From: Saprospirales bacterium
GTDB taxonomy: Bacteria > Bacteroidota > Bacteroidia > Chitinophagales > Saprospiraceae
Assembly (NCBI GenBank): GCA_007695145.1
Contig: REEI01000065.1
Coordinates: forward strand, 1 to 39,322
Direction: 5' to 3'
DNA: 39,322 nucleotides
Made by a program: the position numbers and the translations under genes. Of this stretch, positions 6,939 through 16,400 are shown piece after piece. Position 1 is the stretch's first letter. Each line of letters opens with the position of its first letter. A model generated the notes under the pieces. That model made no database searches and was not told where the DNA came from. It saw nothing but the letters and a program-made list of their open reading frames with translations.

Positions 6939-7772
6939 ATGAATATAATTTCATCCCGATATAGCGATCTTAGGCAGACCGCTATAGAGTTTAGAGAGGA
7001 GTATCAGAAGGCCGGGCCTTTTCCCAATGCATACTTTGACAACTTTTTTGATCCCGCCTTTTTGAGGTTGGTCGCAGCAGAATTTCCGGATCTTGAGAAG
7101 GATAAATCCAATATATACTACGACAACCCCAACGAAAAAAAGCACGCAAGCAAGGGTGAGTTGGGCTTTGGGCCCAACACTAAGACCCTGGTTCACTTTT
7201 TGAATTCTCAAGTCTTTTTAGAATTTTTGCAAGAGCTGACGGGAATTAAGGAAACTCTTATCCCTGATCCCTATTTTGAAGGTGGGGGATTTCATGAGAT
7301 AAAGCCTGGTGGATTCTTAAAAATACATGTCGATTTTCACAAGCACCGGAGAATGAACCTGGACCGCAGGCTCAATGTATTGATCTATTTGAATGAAGAT
7401 TGGGACGAGTCTTATGGAGGATTTTTTGAACTGTGGGAAAAAGACATGAGTGCTTCAGTTGTAAAAATAGCTCCTCTTTTTAATCGCATGGCCCTATTTT
7501 CGACCACGGGAGATTCATGGCATGGTCATCCCGATCCACTCAGCTGTCCTCCAGGCCGAAGCCGCAGATCACTTGCCCTTTACTATTACACCAATGGGCG
7601 ACCGGAGCACGAATTGGACTCAGCCAGCCGAAACCGAATCACCACCACTTTTACCGGTAGAAATGGTATCGACTCCGGTAAAATGAAGAGATACAACCGA
7701 CTGGTTAATGTTGCCAACGATGTGCTGCCACCCATCTTAGTAAGAACCTTGAAAAAGTTTAGGAACAAATAG
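6939..7772 (+). CDS. 2OG-Fe(II) oxygenase (prolyl 4-hydroxylase-like)
   Basis: The 277-residue soluble protein has the double-stranded beta-helix signature of 2-oxoglutarate- and Fe(II)-dependent oxygenases. The metal-binding HxD is H130-V-D132 in FLKIHVDFH. The distal His is H195 in DSWHGHPDPL, followed by the 2OG-binding Arg around R209/R210 in RRSLALYYYT. LNVLIYLNEDWDESYGG between them is typical of the family. Such enzymes hydroxylate protein or small-molecule substrates; members with the HGHPDPL...YYYT ending often occur near polysaccharide genes. The WaaP-like kinase gene follows on the opposite strand, so a surface-glycan role is possible but unproven. Confidence 0.88.
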   Translation: MNIISSRYSDLRQTAIEFREEYQKAGPFPNAYFDNFFDPAFLRLVAAEFPDLEKDKSNIYYDNPNEKKHASKGELGFGPNTKTLVHFLNSQVFLEFLQELTGIKETLIPDPYFEGGGFHEIKPGGFLKIHVDFHKHRRMNLDRRLNVLIYLNEDWDESYGGFFELWEKDMSASVVKIAPLFNRMALFSTTGDSWHGHPDPLSCPPGRSRRSLALYYYTNGRPEHELDSASRNRITTTFTGRNGIDSGKMKRYNRLVNVANDVLPPILVRTLKKFRNK

Positions 7773-7777
7773 CTTTT

Positions 7778-7799
7778 CCCTTTTAGCAAAGCAAAAGGG
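7778..7799 (+). terminator. Weak terminator-like hairpin
   Basis: CCCTTTT (7778-7784) pairs with AAAAGGG (7793-7799) six bases after the oxygenase stop. The loop is 8 bases and only a weak T-rich stretch follows. Confidence 0.4.
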
Positions 7800-8076
7800 T
7801 TGAAATTATCAATTAGAATCCAGACTTAGTCTCAACTTCGACCTATCTCAGGCAATGGAAGTACCTTAATTCTCCGATTTGGTATTCATTGGTGGACAGA
7901 GAAAATGCCAGACCTTAGAGTCTATAATGGTACTTCCTGTACTTTACCGAAGTGGGCTCTTTTTTGATGAATTTTTAACTCAAATGTCTCGTGGGCTGCC
8001 CATAAAGCTGTTTGTCAGCAGGCCGACAATTACCTTTTTTTGGTACTGCGAACCGATGCTCTTTGTCCAACTACTT
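7800..8076. other. Convergent intergenic region with a spaced inverted repeat
   Basis: No believable gene lies between the two convergent stops. GGAAGTACC (7857-7865) and GGTACTTCC (7929-7937) are perfect 9-bp inverted copies 63 bases apart. A plus-strand frame starting at 7879 runs into the opposite-strand kinase gene and lacks coding character. Confidence 0.5.
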
Positions 8077-8829
8077 CTAATCGCTCTTTGTCAGTATACG
8101 CTTCAGTTTTCTTTTCCTCTTTCTACTGTTGCGAAATTGATTGTCAGCTTTTATAAACAGTTCGATGGTAGGCTCCTCGGGCCAATTGCATAGACGGGCA
8201 TACTGGGCACCCATGATTTCGAGCATCTCCCTGTCCGCGCTCAGTCTGGCAAAATTGTCTATTCTTTTCTCAGTAGAAAGCTCTTCAAATCGCATACGAT
8301 TGATGTCAACGAGGTAGAATTTGTAATCATCACCGGATTTCTGAATCAGAGTATTTCCCGGACTGTGGTCTAGGAACCATACCCTTTTTTCATGCATGTG
8401 ATGGGTGAATCTTGTAAAATTGACCAATATTTTGACTCTATCCGGAAATTTCTTATCCTCTATCAGATGCCTGAAGGTGAACGCATTTGAAAGATGCTCG
8501 CTGATATAAAAACTCCTTTTAAGCCCTAGTAGTTTTCGCTCCTCAAAAAAAGCAACAGGTGCAGGAGTCGGGATTTCCAAATTGAGCAACTTCTCTGCAA
8601 ACTCGAACGAGCGGCGGGCTTTTGACTTTCTGATATAGCGATACGCAAGCCGATTGATGAAATGCGGCACTTGAAAGGACTTGATGTTTAGGGGTTGGCC
8701 GGCAAGTTCAATAATTTTGATGGTATTTCGCTTTCCCCTGACCAATAGTTGGCCTTCCGAATCGAAATTCCTGATAATTTGTAGCAACTGCCGCTCAAAG
8801 TCGGCATATTTCCCGGATACCTTCAGCAC
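8077..8829 (-). CDS. Lipopolysaccharide kinase (WaaP/InaA/Kdo kinase-like) family protein
   Basis: The 250-residue soluble protein resembles the small kinase-fold proteins that phosphorylate lipopolysaccharide core sugars. It has the basic stretch YRYIRKSKARRSFEFAEKLL (about 64-83), a catalytic-loop-like segment WFLDHSPGNTLI with D154 and N159, and a metal-binding segment FYLVDINRMRF with D175. No ATG is in frame, and an in-frame TGA lies 12 bases upstream, so the start is taken as the GTG at 8829. An ATG just upstream is in another frame. The product would act at the cytoplasmic face of the inner membrane in envelope biogenesis. The exact sugar target is not known. Confidence 0.78.
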   Translation of the reverse strand: MLKVSGKYADFERQLLQIIRNFDSEGQLLVRGKRNTIKIIELAGQPLNIKSFQVPHFINRLAYRYIRKSKARRSFEFAEKLLNLEIPTPAPVAFFEERKLLGLKRSFYISEHLSNAFTFRHLIEDKKFPDRVKILVNFTRFTHHMHEKRVWFLDHSPGNTLIQKSGDDYKFYLVDINRMRFEELSTEKRIDNFARLSADREMLEIMGAQYARLCNWPEEPTIELFIKADNQFRNSRKRKRKLKRILTKSD

Positions 8830-9067
8830 AAAAAGTCATTCTGTCCGGACTGGATTATCCACAATAATGAGAAATCCATACCGGTCATTAATTAATCAGA
8901 CGAAGATAATTAAACTTTCGAATTAGTCTAATAAATTATATCCTTGAATGTTGATGGTTATTAAAGAAATCAGCTGAATATTGGAATCAAAGTTTAAAAG
9001 CCTTTGCATTTTCGAATTTCAATAACCCCTTCCCTGCCTAATGTTCATCTTTTCCCATGGGCCCAGA

Positions 9068-9102
9068 CAGCCAATAGCCAACCGCCAATAGCCAACCGCC
9101 AA
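9068..9102. repeat. NNGCCAA heptamer repeat, five units
   Basis: CAGCCAA, TAGCCAA, CCGCCAA, TAGCCAA, CCGCCAA. It has the same unit length and invariant GCCAA as the array at 6761-6802, and the same orientation, again between genes. Confidence 0.85.
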
Positions 9103-9159
9103 ATACTTGACAGCCTTGATTTTTGTTAATTTTTAAACTTGTGTTGTGCTGCCGAAGTA

Positions 9160-9189
9160 CTTGTGCTGAGCTTTAATCGAAGCATCAAG
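9160..9189. repeat. REP-like imperfect hairpin
   Basis: CTTGTGCT (9160-9167) pairs with AGCATCAAG (9181-9189) with one bulge. The enclosed GAGC...TCGAAG resembles the widespread 'GTGCTGAGC...TCGAAG' bacterial repetitive sequence. It is probably a degenerate copy. Confidence 0.35.
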
Positions 9190-9451
9190 GAAAAAAGTAA
9201 GGGAGAGGGAACCGAATGAACGCGAAATTTCTATTAATACCAATGAGAATTTGATTCTTTATTGACCAACAACCGCAGCTTTCAACAACCCATTTTTCTG
9301 TGCGCATTTGTAATTTTACCTCCAGTTCCTACATTTTCCATTAACTTTATCCCATTATTCAGAAAAGGCTTTTACAGGAACCCCAATGTTCCCTATAAAG
9401 AATTTTTTGAAAACAATTCGGGTTTAGACTTTATAACAAAACTGTTCCATT

Positions 9452-10276
9452 ATGCGCATCGTCTATTGTCTCATATTGCTTTTTGTACTGGAAGCTTGCA
9501 GTCAGGTGGCATTCACCGGAAGAAGGCAAGCGCAATTGATACCGATTGATACCATCAATTCCCTGAGCTTCTCACAATACGATGAGTTTCTCGCTGCAAA
9601 CAATACCCTGCCACCAGATGCTCCCGAGTCCGTACTCATTCGACGCATAGGACAGGATTTGGTTTATGCAGTAGAAGTATACTACAAAGCAAATGGGATG
9701 GAGGGCGAATTGGAAAAATTTGATTGGGAATTCAATGTTGTGGAGAGTGAACAGATCAATGCTTTTTGTATGCCGGGAGGAAAAGTTGTGATGTTTACAG
9801 GCATTATGGAACTGGCTCAGAACGAAGATGCCATGGCTGTAATCATGGGCCATGAAATTGCACATGCTCTGGCGCACCACGGCAATGAAAGAATGAGTCA
9901 GATGATGTGGGCTCAGCTGGGAATGTCGGCCCTGGACATTGCTATTTCTGAAAGACCTCAGGCTACGCGAGAATTAATTATGACAGCTGCAGGTGCAGGA
10001 GCTCAAATTGGAGTGATGCTACCATTCAGCAGAAAGCACGAAAGTGAGGCAGACGAGATTGGTCTTTATCTGATGACAATGGCCGGCTACGACCCTACTG
10101 AAGCGGTTCCCTTCTGGGAGCGCATGGGGCAGGTTGGTGGTGGCGCTCCTCCGGAGTTTCTCAGTACTCACCCCGGTCCCGAGCGCCGGGCCGACAATTT
10201 GAAAAGGCTAATTCCCAAAGCAAGGGAGTATGCAGAAAAGTATCCTGTTCCTCAGAGTTCGAGGAATAGCGGGTAG
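9452..10276 (+). CDS. M48 family metalloprotease lipoprotein (BepA/LoiP-like)
   Basis: The 274-residue protein starts with a lipoprotein signal (FVLEAC, acylated C16). The zinc site is complete: HEIAH at 134-138 and third ligand E197 in HESEADEIG. FCMPGGKVVMFTGI before the motif and STHPGPERR (H240) after it match the BepA/LoiP/Oma1-type peptidases. These act in the periplasm at the outer membrane and degrade misassembled outer-membrane proteins or control envelope quality. The length is about that of the catalytic domain alone; there is no TPR extension as in BepA. The start is the ATG giving the lipoprotein signal. Confidence 0.92.
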   Translation: MRIVYCLILLFVLEACSQVAFTGRRQAQLIPIDTINSLSFSQYDEFLAANNTLPPDAPESVLIRRIGQDLVYAVEVYYKANGMEGELEKFDWEFNVVESEQINAFCMPGGKVVMFTGIMELAQNEDAMAVIMGHEIAHALAHHGNERMSQMMWAQLGMSALDIAISERPQATRELIMTAAGAGAQIGVMLPFSRKHESEADEIGLYLMTMAGYDPTEAVPFWERMGQVGGGAPPEFLSTHPGPERRADNLKRLIPKAREYAEKYPVPQSSRNSG

Positions 10277-10633
10277 AAAAAATTTCAATATTGGTTTGGA
10301 ATGCCCCATTGCATTTTCAAAAAGGGAAGGGTATCTCTTTTAGATATTCATGGTCGCTTGATTCAAGAGTCGACAGCTTCACCATCCAAAAAGCATCAGC
10401 CCCTCTTTATCTAACTCAAAAGTAAAGCTTGTCGATTGCCTGAACTTGAGAGGGCATGAACATCATTGCCGGAGCAGGAAAATTCGCTAATCTCTAAACA
10501 AAATCTAACAAAGCGGTAGGTGTTGGTTATTGATTGATTCCCAGATGAAATATTGGCTCTTACAATCAATCGTTTTGGTGTGAATAACCATGTTTCCATG
10601 AATAATCATTGTGCTCATTGCGACTCAAAAAAA
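10277..10633. other. Intergenic region with a possible T9SS domain relic
   Basis: This lies between the convergent protease and type B T9SS genes. Apart from the relic at 10301-10414 no feature is convincing; a minus-strand frame at 10411-10599 has no recognisable content. Confidence 0.5.
10301..10414 (+). pseudogene. Relic of a T9SS type A sorting domain
   Basis: A 37-residue frame contains KKGRVSLLDIHGRLIQES, which matches the 'G.v.l.Di.Gr.i' strand-turn-strand of T9SS type A tails (compare LTIMDISGRTIKTQ and LEIIDIRAGTVHRQ in the same window). The preceding PNP motif and the last strands are missing or out of frame. It looks like a decayed 3' fragment of a cargo gene. The match is short. 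Confidence 0.4.
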
Positions 10634-12481
10634 TCACCTCAACAGTAAAAAATCACCTGTCTCCCGAAACCGACTGCCGTCTTCAGAGAAGAACTCAATA
10701 GTGTAAATGAAGGTCCCCGGGTCGAGCACAACCCCTTCCACAATGCCATTCCAGCCTAAGTCGGGATTTCTGCTCTCGAATAGCTTTTCTCCCCATCGAC
10801 TGAAAATAATCATTTTGTATTCCTCTATGTTGTCTCGAAAAAGAAACTCCGGCTTGAAAATGGTATTGACACCACCCGGGCGAAAAGCAGTGGGAATAAA
10901 CACCCTGACTTCACCTGTGATGCACACCTGATTTGATTCACAGGCAATGGCACTCGTCTGACCGTTTGGCAGAAGTACTTGTCCCGTAAAATTGATCTGG
11001 TAGCATATTCTGCCTGCGTTCAGTTCCCCGGATTGCAGCCTGTCCCTGTATTCATTATCAGTCTGCCCGCTCAGGTCAATGGTCCGAACACTGCCATCTA
11101 AAGGTACCTTTTCGAGATTGAGTTGCAGGTTTGAAAGCTTATCAGGGAGGGCAAAGTGCCAACTGAGCAAATTGGTATTTTCATCCAGATTTCGTCCCTC
11201 GAGAAAAAGAACGTCCATTTCCTCACTTCTCAGGATCTGTCCACAGAGATCGGTTGTCTCAACTACGAGAGAAAAAGGGGGGTTTTGACCGGCAGGAACC
11301 TGAAAGGAAAAAGTATTCATTTCTAACAACTGAGCACTGACCTCCTCCCGGTAAACCTCCGTGAATTGATTGCTACCACCTGATTTCAGCAGTATTCTGT
11401 ATTCCTCTAATTCTGCCGTTTCATTCCAATACCAGCTCAGATCAATTTCGCGGGATAGTTCTTCATAGCAATAGTAAAAGAGTTCCAAATCCCTTATTGG
11501 TTCAACAATGTTCGGATTGAAACAAATGGTGTTTGAGCTCGATTCAGCACCTAAAAGATCGTTCTCTGCAGCTATGTAAAAACAGATGGGTTCATCTTTG
11601 ATGAGTTGATCGTAAAAAGCGTTGAGTCGATTTCCGCCAAGGGTATCCACAGCCTGAAACTCTCCATTGATTTCTGCCCAAAGAACATGTCTGGATACTC
11701 CCTCCGGCCAATTGATGTACTCATTCCAGTTGAAGGTAGCAGTTCTGGTGCAGCTGTCTACCTCATAGTTTAAAAGGATGCTATTGTGCGGCTGGTCAAA
11801 AAAGCTCTTGGTACCGCAGTCATCCATTCCAAGGACATAATAAATTTCTGAGCGGTTTTCTGCGTTGGCATTATTGTCTAAGTACTCGTTGGTGTTTTGG
11901 ACCGTATCAATTGGAACGGTGCCCTGCGGCGTGTTTCTATAGATCACATATTGGGAAATATGCGGGTCCGGACTGGGTGTCCAGGTTATTTTTACGCCGT
12001 CATCCTTCACGGAAAGGGAGAGGATGGGTATGGTGCTCATGGGTTGATTGGAAATGGTGTCTGAGAAAAGAATCTCCTCTTCTTCGTCACAATCGGCTAG
12101 AGAACTCAAAAAGTAATACCATACAAGGCCGAATGGATTGGGAGCATCGTATCCGGTGGCAACAGCAGAAAAAATGGTATCTAAGGGTTCAAAAGGTCCC
12201 GTTGGTTCATTGGATCGATAGATTATGAAGCCCAGCAAATCTCCGCATTCTACCAGTGGTATTTCCCATGCCAGCGAATCTCCGTCCACACATTTGAGCA
12301 CAGGAGCCTCTACCTGACTATCCATTTGAGAGATAGCTAAAGTCAAAAAAACAAAGGGCAGTAGGACTCTTTTAGGGAATTCTTTCAAAGAAGGAAACTT
12401 ATAAGGTGCATGCGGGGGTGCTGACACAAAGGTGAATTTAAAGTTTAGCAGAAAAAAAATCAACAATTGTTTTATCAACAT
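10634..12481 (-). CDS. Secreted multidomain protein with T9SS type B (gliding-motility-associated) C-terminal domain
   Basis: The 615-residue protein has a string of fibronectin III-like domains (about 55-520), for example VKITWTPSPDPHISQYVIYR and IDLSWYWNETAELEEYRILL. The last 90 residues are a type B sorting domain: VFIPTAFRPGGVNTIFKPEF, YKMIIFSRWGEKLFESRNP, GWNG and DPGTFIYTIEF. Such proteins are moved across the outer membrane by T9SS and stay at the surface. From the annotated ATG the protein carries two hydrophobic stretches; a TTG at 12388 would give a cleaner signal peptide ending ISQMDSQ, so the true start may be there. It is probably an adhesin or structural surface protein. Confidence 0.88.
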   Translation of the reverse strand: MLIKQLLIFFLLNFKFTFVSAPPHAPYKFPSLKEFPKRVLLPFVFLTLAISQMDSQVEAPVLKCVDGDSLAWEIPLVECGDLLGFIIYRSNEPTGPFEPLDTIFSAVATGYDAPNPFGLVWYYFLSSLADCDEEEEILFSDTISNQPMSTIPILSLSVKDDGVKITWTPSPDPHISQYVIYRNTPQGTVPIDTVQNTNEYLDNNANAENRSEIYYVLGMDDCGTKSFFDQPHNSILLNYEVDSCTRTATFNWNEYINWPEGVSRHVLWAEINGEFQAVDTLGGNRLNAFYDQLIKDEPICFYIAAENDLLGAESSSNTICFNPNIVEPIRDLELFYYCYEELSREIDLSWYWNETAELEEYRILLKSGGSNQFTEVYREEVSAQLLEMNTFSFQVPAGQNPPFSLVVETTDLCGQILRSEEMDVLFLEGRNLDENTNLLSWHFALPDKLSNLQLNLEKVPLDGSVRTIDLSGQTDNEYRDRLQSGELNAGRICYQINFTGQVLLPNGQTSAIACESNQVCITGEVRVFIPTAFRPGGVNTIFKPEFLFRDNIEEYKMIIFSRWGEKLFESRNPDLGWNGIVEGVVLDPGTFIYTIEFFSEDGSRFRETGDFLLLR

Positions 12482-12505
12482 CCTCTCACTCTTTGATCAA
12501 ATTTT

Positions 12506-13231
12506 TCACTTGAGGTCAATAACCTCCCAACCGGTGTACTTATTAAACTCATCAATAGTCATTTTAGTCTCAAAAGAAAACCTTTGGCTAAGTTGACCGG
12601 AATGCTCTCTTTCAAAATAAACGAGACCCACACCTTGTTCAAAAACCTCCAGACCTTTGACATCTATTTCCAGGTAGCCCTCCTGGTAATCCTCAAGTGA
12701 TTCTTTTATTTCAAAGAGAACAAATCGATCGCCCAGTCTGGTAGCTTTGGTGCTGTGTGGGGTGTATCTTCTGTTTCTGATTATTTGAGTGTAGGTGCTG
12801 CTATCAGGGGAGGTATACCACCGGAGATATTGAATGTATACCCTTTCAGGGTCTGAGGGCTCTAGCGGATAGAGGTTGCCATGCACAATTTCAACCTCCA
12901 TGTTCTCCAAACTGTCGCTGAATACCTTTAGACTTTCCTGAAGTATGCCATTGGAAGCAATGTACTCATAACTGCATTGTCTCCATCCTCGATATTCATC
13001 CATGACGCATACCACCAGTTCATTTTTGCCTCCTCTTCTTATGTGCCAAAATTCATCCGGCAAATCGCCATCTACGGATTTGAAATGATAAACATAGCCC
13101 TTACCATCTCCCGGGTCGGGAAAATAGTATTCAGGCAGAGGCTGAGGTTTTTCACAGGAGGTAAAGTTGAGCAATACCAGAACCAATATCAGCGGACATA
13201 TATATTTATCGCAACAGTTTCTCGTTAACAT
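12506..13231 (-). CDS. Hypothetical lipoprotein, 241 aa
   Basis: A hydrophobic N-terminus ends in the lipobox FTSC (C26). The mature part has regular beta-strand patterning and no motif I can name; YHFKSVDGDLPDEFWHIRRG and YLEIDVKGLEVFEQGVGLVY are the most structured segments. It lies 24 bases upstream of the type B T9SS gene on the same strand, so the two may be co-transcribed. Function unknown. Confidence 0.75.
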   Translation of the reverse strand: MLTRNCCDKYICPLILVLVLLNFTSCEKPQPLPEYYFPDPGDGKGYVYHFKSVDGDLPDEFWHIRRGGKNELVVCVMDEYRGWRQCSYEYIASNGILQESLKVFSDSLENMEVEIVHGNLYPLEPSDPERVYIQYLRWYTSPDSSTYTQIIRNRRYTPHSTKATRLGDRFVLFEIKESLEDYQEGYLEIDVKGLEVFEQGVGLVYFEREHSGQLSQRFSFETKMTIDEFNKYTGWEVIDLK

Positions 13232-13366
13232 AAGTGCAGCATTTTAAATGCTCTTATTTAATGGTGCCGTTCATCTGTTTTCGGCTTAAGGAACGCAAAA
13301 ATAAGTGGAATGCTGATGAAAGGCAATACTGTTTAACCCAATATTATATTTTGGACGTAAAGATGC

Positions 13367-13374
13367 TATCTTTG
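13367..13374 (+). promoter_or_regulatory. -7 promoter box of secA (TATCTTTG)
   Basis: A perfect match to the Bacteroidota -7 consensus TAnnTTTG, 36 bases upstream of the secA ATG. No clear -33 TTG lies at the ideal distance. Its position also argues that the gene starts at 13411 and not further upstream. Confidence 0.6.
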
Positions 13375-13410
13375 CAGTCGATTGAACGATCATTTTTGCA
13401 AAAATCTACA

Positions 13411-16400
13411 ATGGCGAATTTTATAACAAAGGCACTGGCTACCATTTTTGGAAACAAGCATGAACGCGATGTAAAAAATTACATGCCGGTGGTTGAGGAA
13501 ATCAATGAAATTTTTGAGGGGCTGCATGAGCTTTCCAATGATGAGCTGAGGAATAAAACCAAAGAGTTTAAGGACAGAATTGATGAGTTTCTCAGCAGTA
13601 TCAATAGTGAAATAAAGTCCCTGGAAGCTCAGGCCGAGGGAGAAGAAGATCTCGAGATAAAAGAGGATTTGTTCAATGAGATAGACCGACTTATTGAAGA
13701 AAGAAATGAAGAGCTTGAAGTGGTTTTGGGCGAATTATTGCCGGAGGCCTTCGCTGTAGTCAAAGAGACTGCGCGGAGATTTATGGAAAATGAAGTTCTG
13801 GAAGTTACGGCTACTGAGCACGATAAGAATATTGCGGTCAAGGGGAAATACATCACCATCAAAGGGGATAAAGCCATCTGGAAAAATGAATGGATGGCAG
13901 CTGGGGGTCATATAAAATGGGATATGTTGCACTACGATGTGCAGCTTATTGGTGGAATGGTCCTGCACGAAGGAAAAATTGCCGAGATGGCAACGGGGGA
14001 AGGTAAAACCCTGGTGGCAACCCTCCCGGCCTACCTCAATGCATTGGCTGGCAGTGGAGTTCACGTCGTTACGGTCAACGACTATCTTGCTAAAAGGGAC
14101 TGCGAGTGGATTGGACCCATATTTGAGTTCCTGCTGTTGACCATTGACTGTATAGATAAATACAAACCACATTCCGATGGGCGTAAAGCAGCTTACAACT
14201 GTGATATTACCTACGGAACCAATAACGAATTTGGATTCGACTATTTGAGGGACAACATGGTGCGCTCACTGGAGGAGAAAGTTCAGCGAAAGCATCATTA
14301 TGTCATGGTCGATGAGGTGGACAGTGTTTTGATTGATGATGCGAGAACTCCGCTGATTATTTCCGGGCCTATTCCAAAGGGAGCTGATGAACAGGAGTAC
14401 AGTTTGCTCAAGCCCAAAATCGAGCGTTTGCTCAATGCACAAAAACAATTGGCTTCAAATTATTTGGCCGAAGGTAAAAAACTTTTTAAGGAAGGTGTAT
14501 TGGGACATGAAGAAGGTCAGGCAGGTTTGGCATTGCTGAGGTCCTTCAGAGCCAACCCCAAGTCCAGACCGCTCATCAAGTTTCTGAGTGAAGAGGGAGC
14601 AAAAGTAGCCTTGCAGAAGGCGGAGAACTTCTTTATGCAGGAGCAATCCAAGCATATGCACATCGCAGACGAGCCCCTTTATTTTACCATAGATGAAAAA
14701 AATCGCCAGGTTGAGTTAACTGAAAAAGGTGGTGAATTTCTCGCACAGGGCGAAGAAGACCCCAATCTTTTTATTATGCCTGATATTGCTACCGAAATGG
14801 AGGCCATCCAAAGTAGTGAAGAGCTGACAGAGGGCGAAAAGAAAGAGCAATCTGAAAAATTGATCAGGGAGTACTCCACCAAATCCAAGCGGCTCCACGC
14901 CGCACAGCAGTTGTTAAAAGCATACAGCCTTTTTGAGAGGGATGAGGAGTATGTCGTAATGGATGGTCAGGTGAAAATCGTAGATGAGCAAACAGGTCGT
15001 TTGATGGAGGGTCGCCGCTATTCAGATGGATTGCACCAGGCGATTGAGGCCAAGGAAAATGTCAAAATTGGAGATATTACCCAGACCTACGCCACAGTCA
15101 CCTTGCAGAATTACTTCCGAATGTACCACAAACTCTGTGGTATGACCGGTACAGCCGAAACTGAGGCCGGGGAGTTCTGGCAAATTTACAAACTGGATGT
15201 ATCCATCATCCCTACCAATAAACCGATTCAGCGAGATGATCGTCAGGACAAAGTCTTTAAAACGGCCAGAGAGAAGTACAACGCAGTAATTGAAGAAATA
15301 GACGAGTTGGTCAGTAGGGGAAGACCGGTACTCGTGGGTACTACCTCTGTTGAGATCTCGGAAAAGCTGAGCCGAATGCTCAATTTGAGAAATATTAAGC
15401 ACAATGTACTCAACGCTAAACAACATCAGCGAGAGGCTGAAGTGGTGGCTGAGGCCGGAAAGCCCGGAGCCGTGACCATTGCAACCAATATGGCAGGTAG
15501 GGGTACGGACATTAAAATCAGTCAGCAAGTTAAAGATTCAGGGGGATTGGCAATAATCGGTACAGAGAGACACGATTCCAGAAGGGTAGACAGACAGTTG
15601 AGGGGTAGGGCCGGACGTCAGGGAGACCCCGGTTCAAGTCAGTTTTACATCTCTCTGGAAGACAATCTCATGAGGCTGTTTCACTCAGAGCGCATTGCCA
15701 AACTGATGGACCGTATGGGCCATAAGGATGGTGAGATGATACAACATCCCATGGTGACCAAATCCATAGAGCGGGCTCAGAAAAAAGTAGAGGAAAATAA
15801 CTTCGGCATTCGTAAAAAATTGCTGGAGTACGATGATGTGATGAATATCCAGAGGGAGGCGATCTACAAAAAACGCGACAATGCCCTCAGTGGAGAAAGA
15901 CTATCGGTCGATATTCACAACATGTTCATGTCGCTTACTGAGACCATGGTGGTGGACCATAAAATGAATGGTGATTTTGATAGCTTTAGAAGGGAATCTA
16001 TCCGAGTGCTCGCAGTTGATCCGGTTGATATGGACCCCGCCTTTTTCAAAGAGGGCCCTGAAGATCAGAGTGTGAGGCAGTATCAGGATATTGTGATGAA
16101 TGCCTACAGAAGAAAAGCTGAACAAATTAAGGATTTGTTGCTACCTGTGATCAAAAGAGTTTACGAGAACGAAGGCCACAGGTTTACCAGAATTGCAATT
16201 CCATTTATCAGCAGCAGAGCAAAGGCACTGCCCATCGCAGCCAATCTGGTAGACGCCGTGAAGAGCGAGGGAAAAACCATCATGAGGGATATTGAAAAGA
16301 CAGTAACCCTCTCTCTGATCGATGACAACTGGAAGGAACACTTGAGGAGAATGGACGAGTTAAAAGAGTCGGTTCAATCGGCCTCTTTCGAACAGAAAGA

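Larger units (their letters stand above)
8830..9451. other. Long intergenic region with repeats
   Basis: About 620 bases, AT-rich, between divergent genes. It contains the heptamer array at 9068-9102 and a REP-like imperfect hairpin at 9160-9189. A plus-strand frame from 9262 overlaps the protease gene and is not supported. Promoters for both flanking genes must lie here, but I saw no perfect TAnnTTTG box. Confidence 0.6.

Noticed and set aside
7879-8193. 104-residue plus-strand frame
   Set aside because: It overlaps the opposite-strand WaaP-like gene, starts at a weak codon and has no recognisable content.
9262-9549. 95-residue plus-strand frame upstream of the M48 protease
   Set aside because: It overlaps the protease's signal sequence in another frame; the protease frame is clearly real.
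13234-13410. 59-residue N-terminal extension of SecA
   Set aside because: It contains the promoter box at 13367-13374 and lacks SecA similarity; the ATG at 13411 gives the conserved start.
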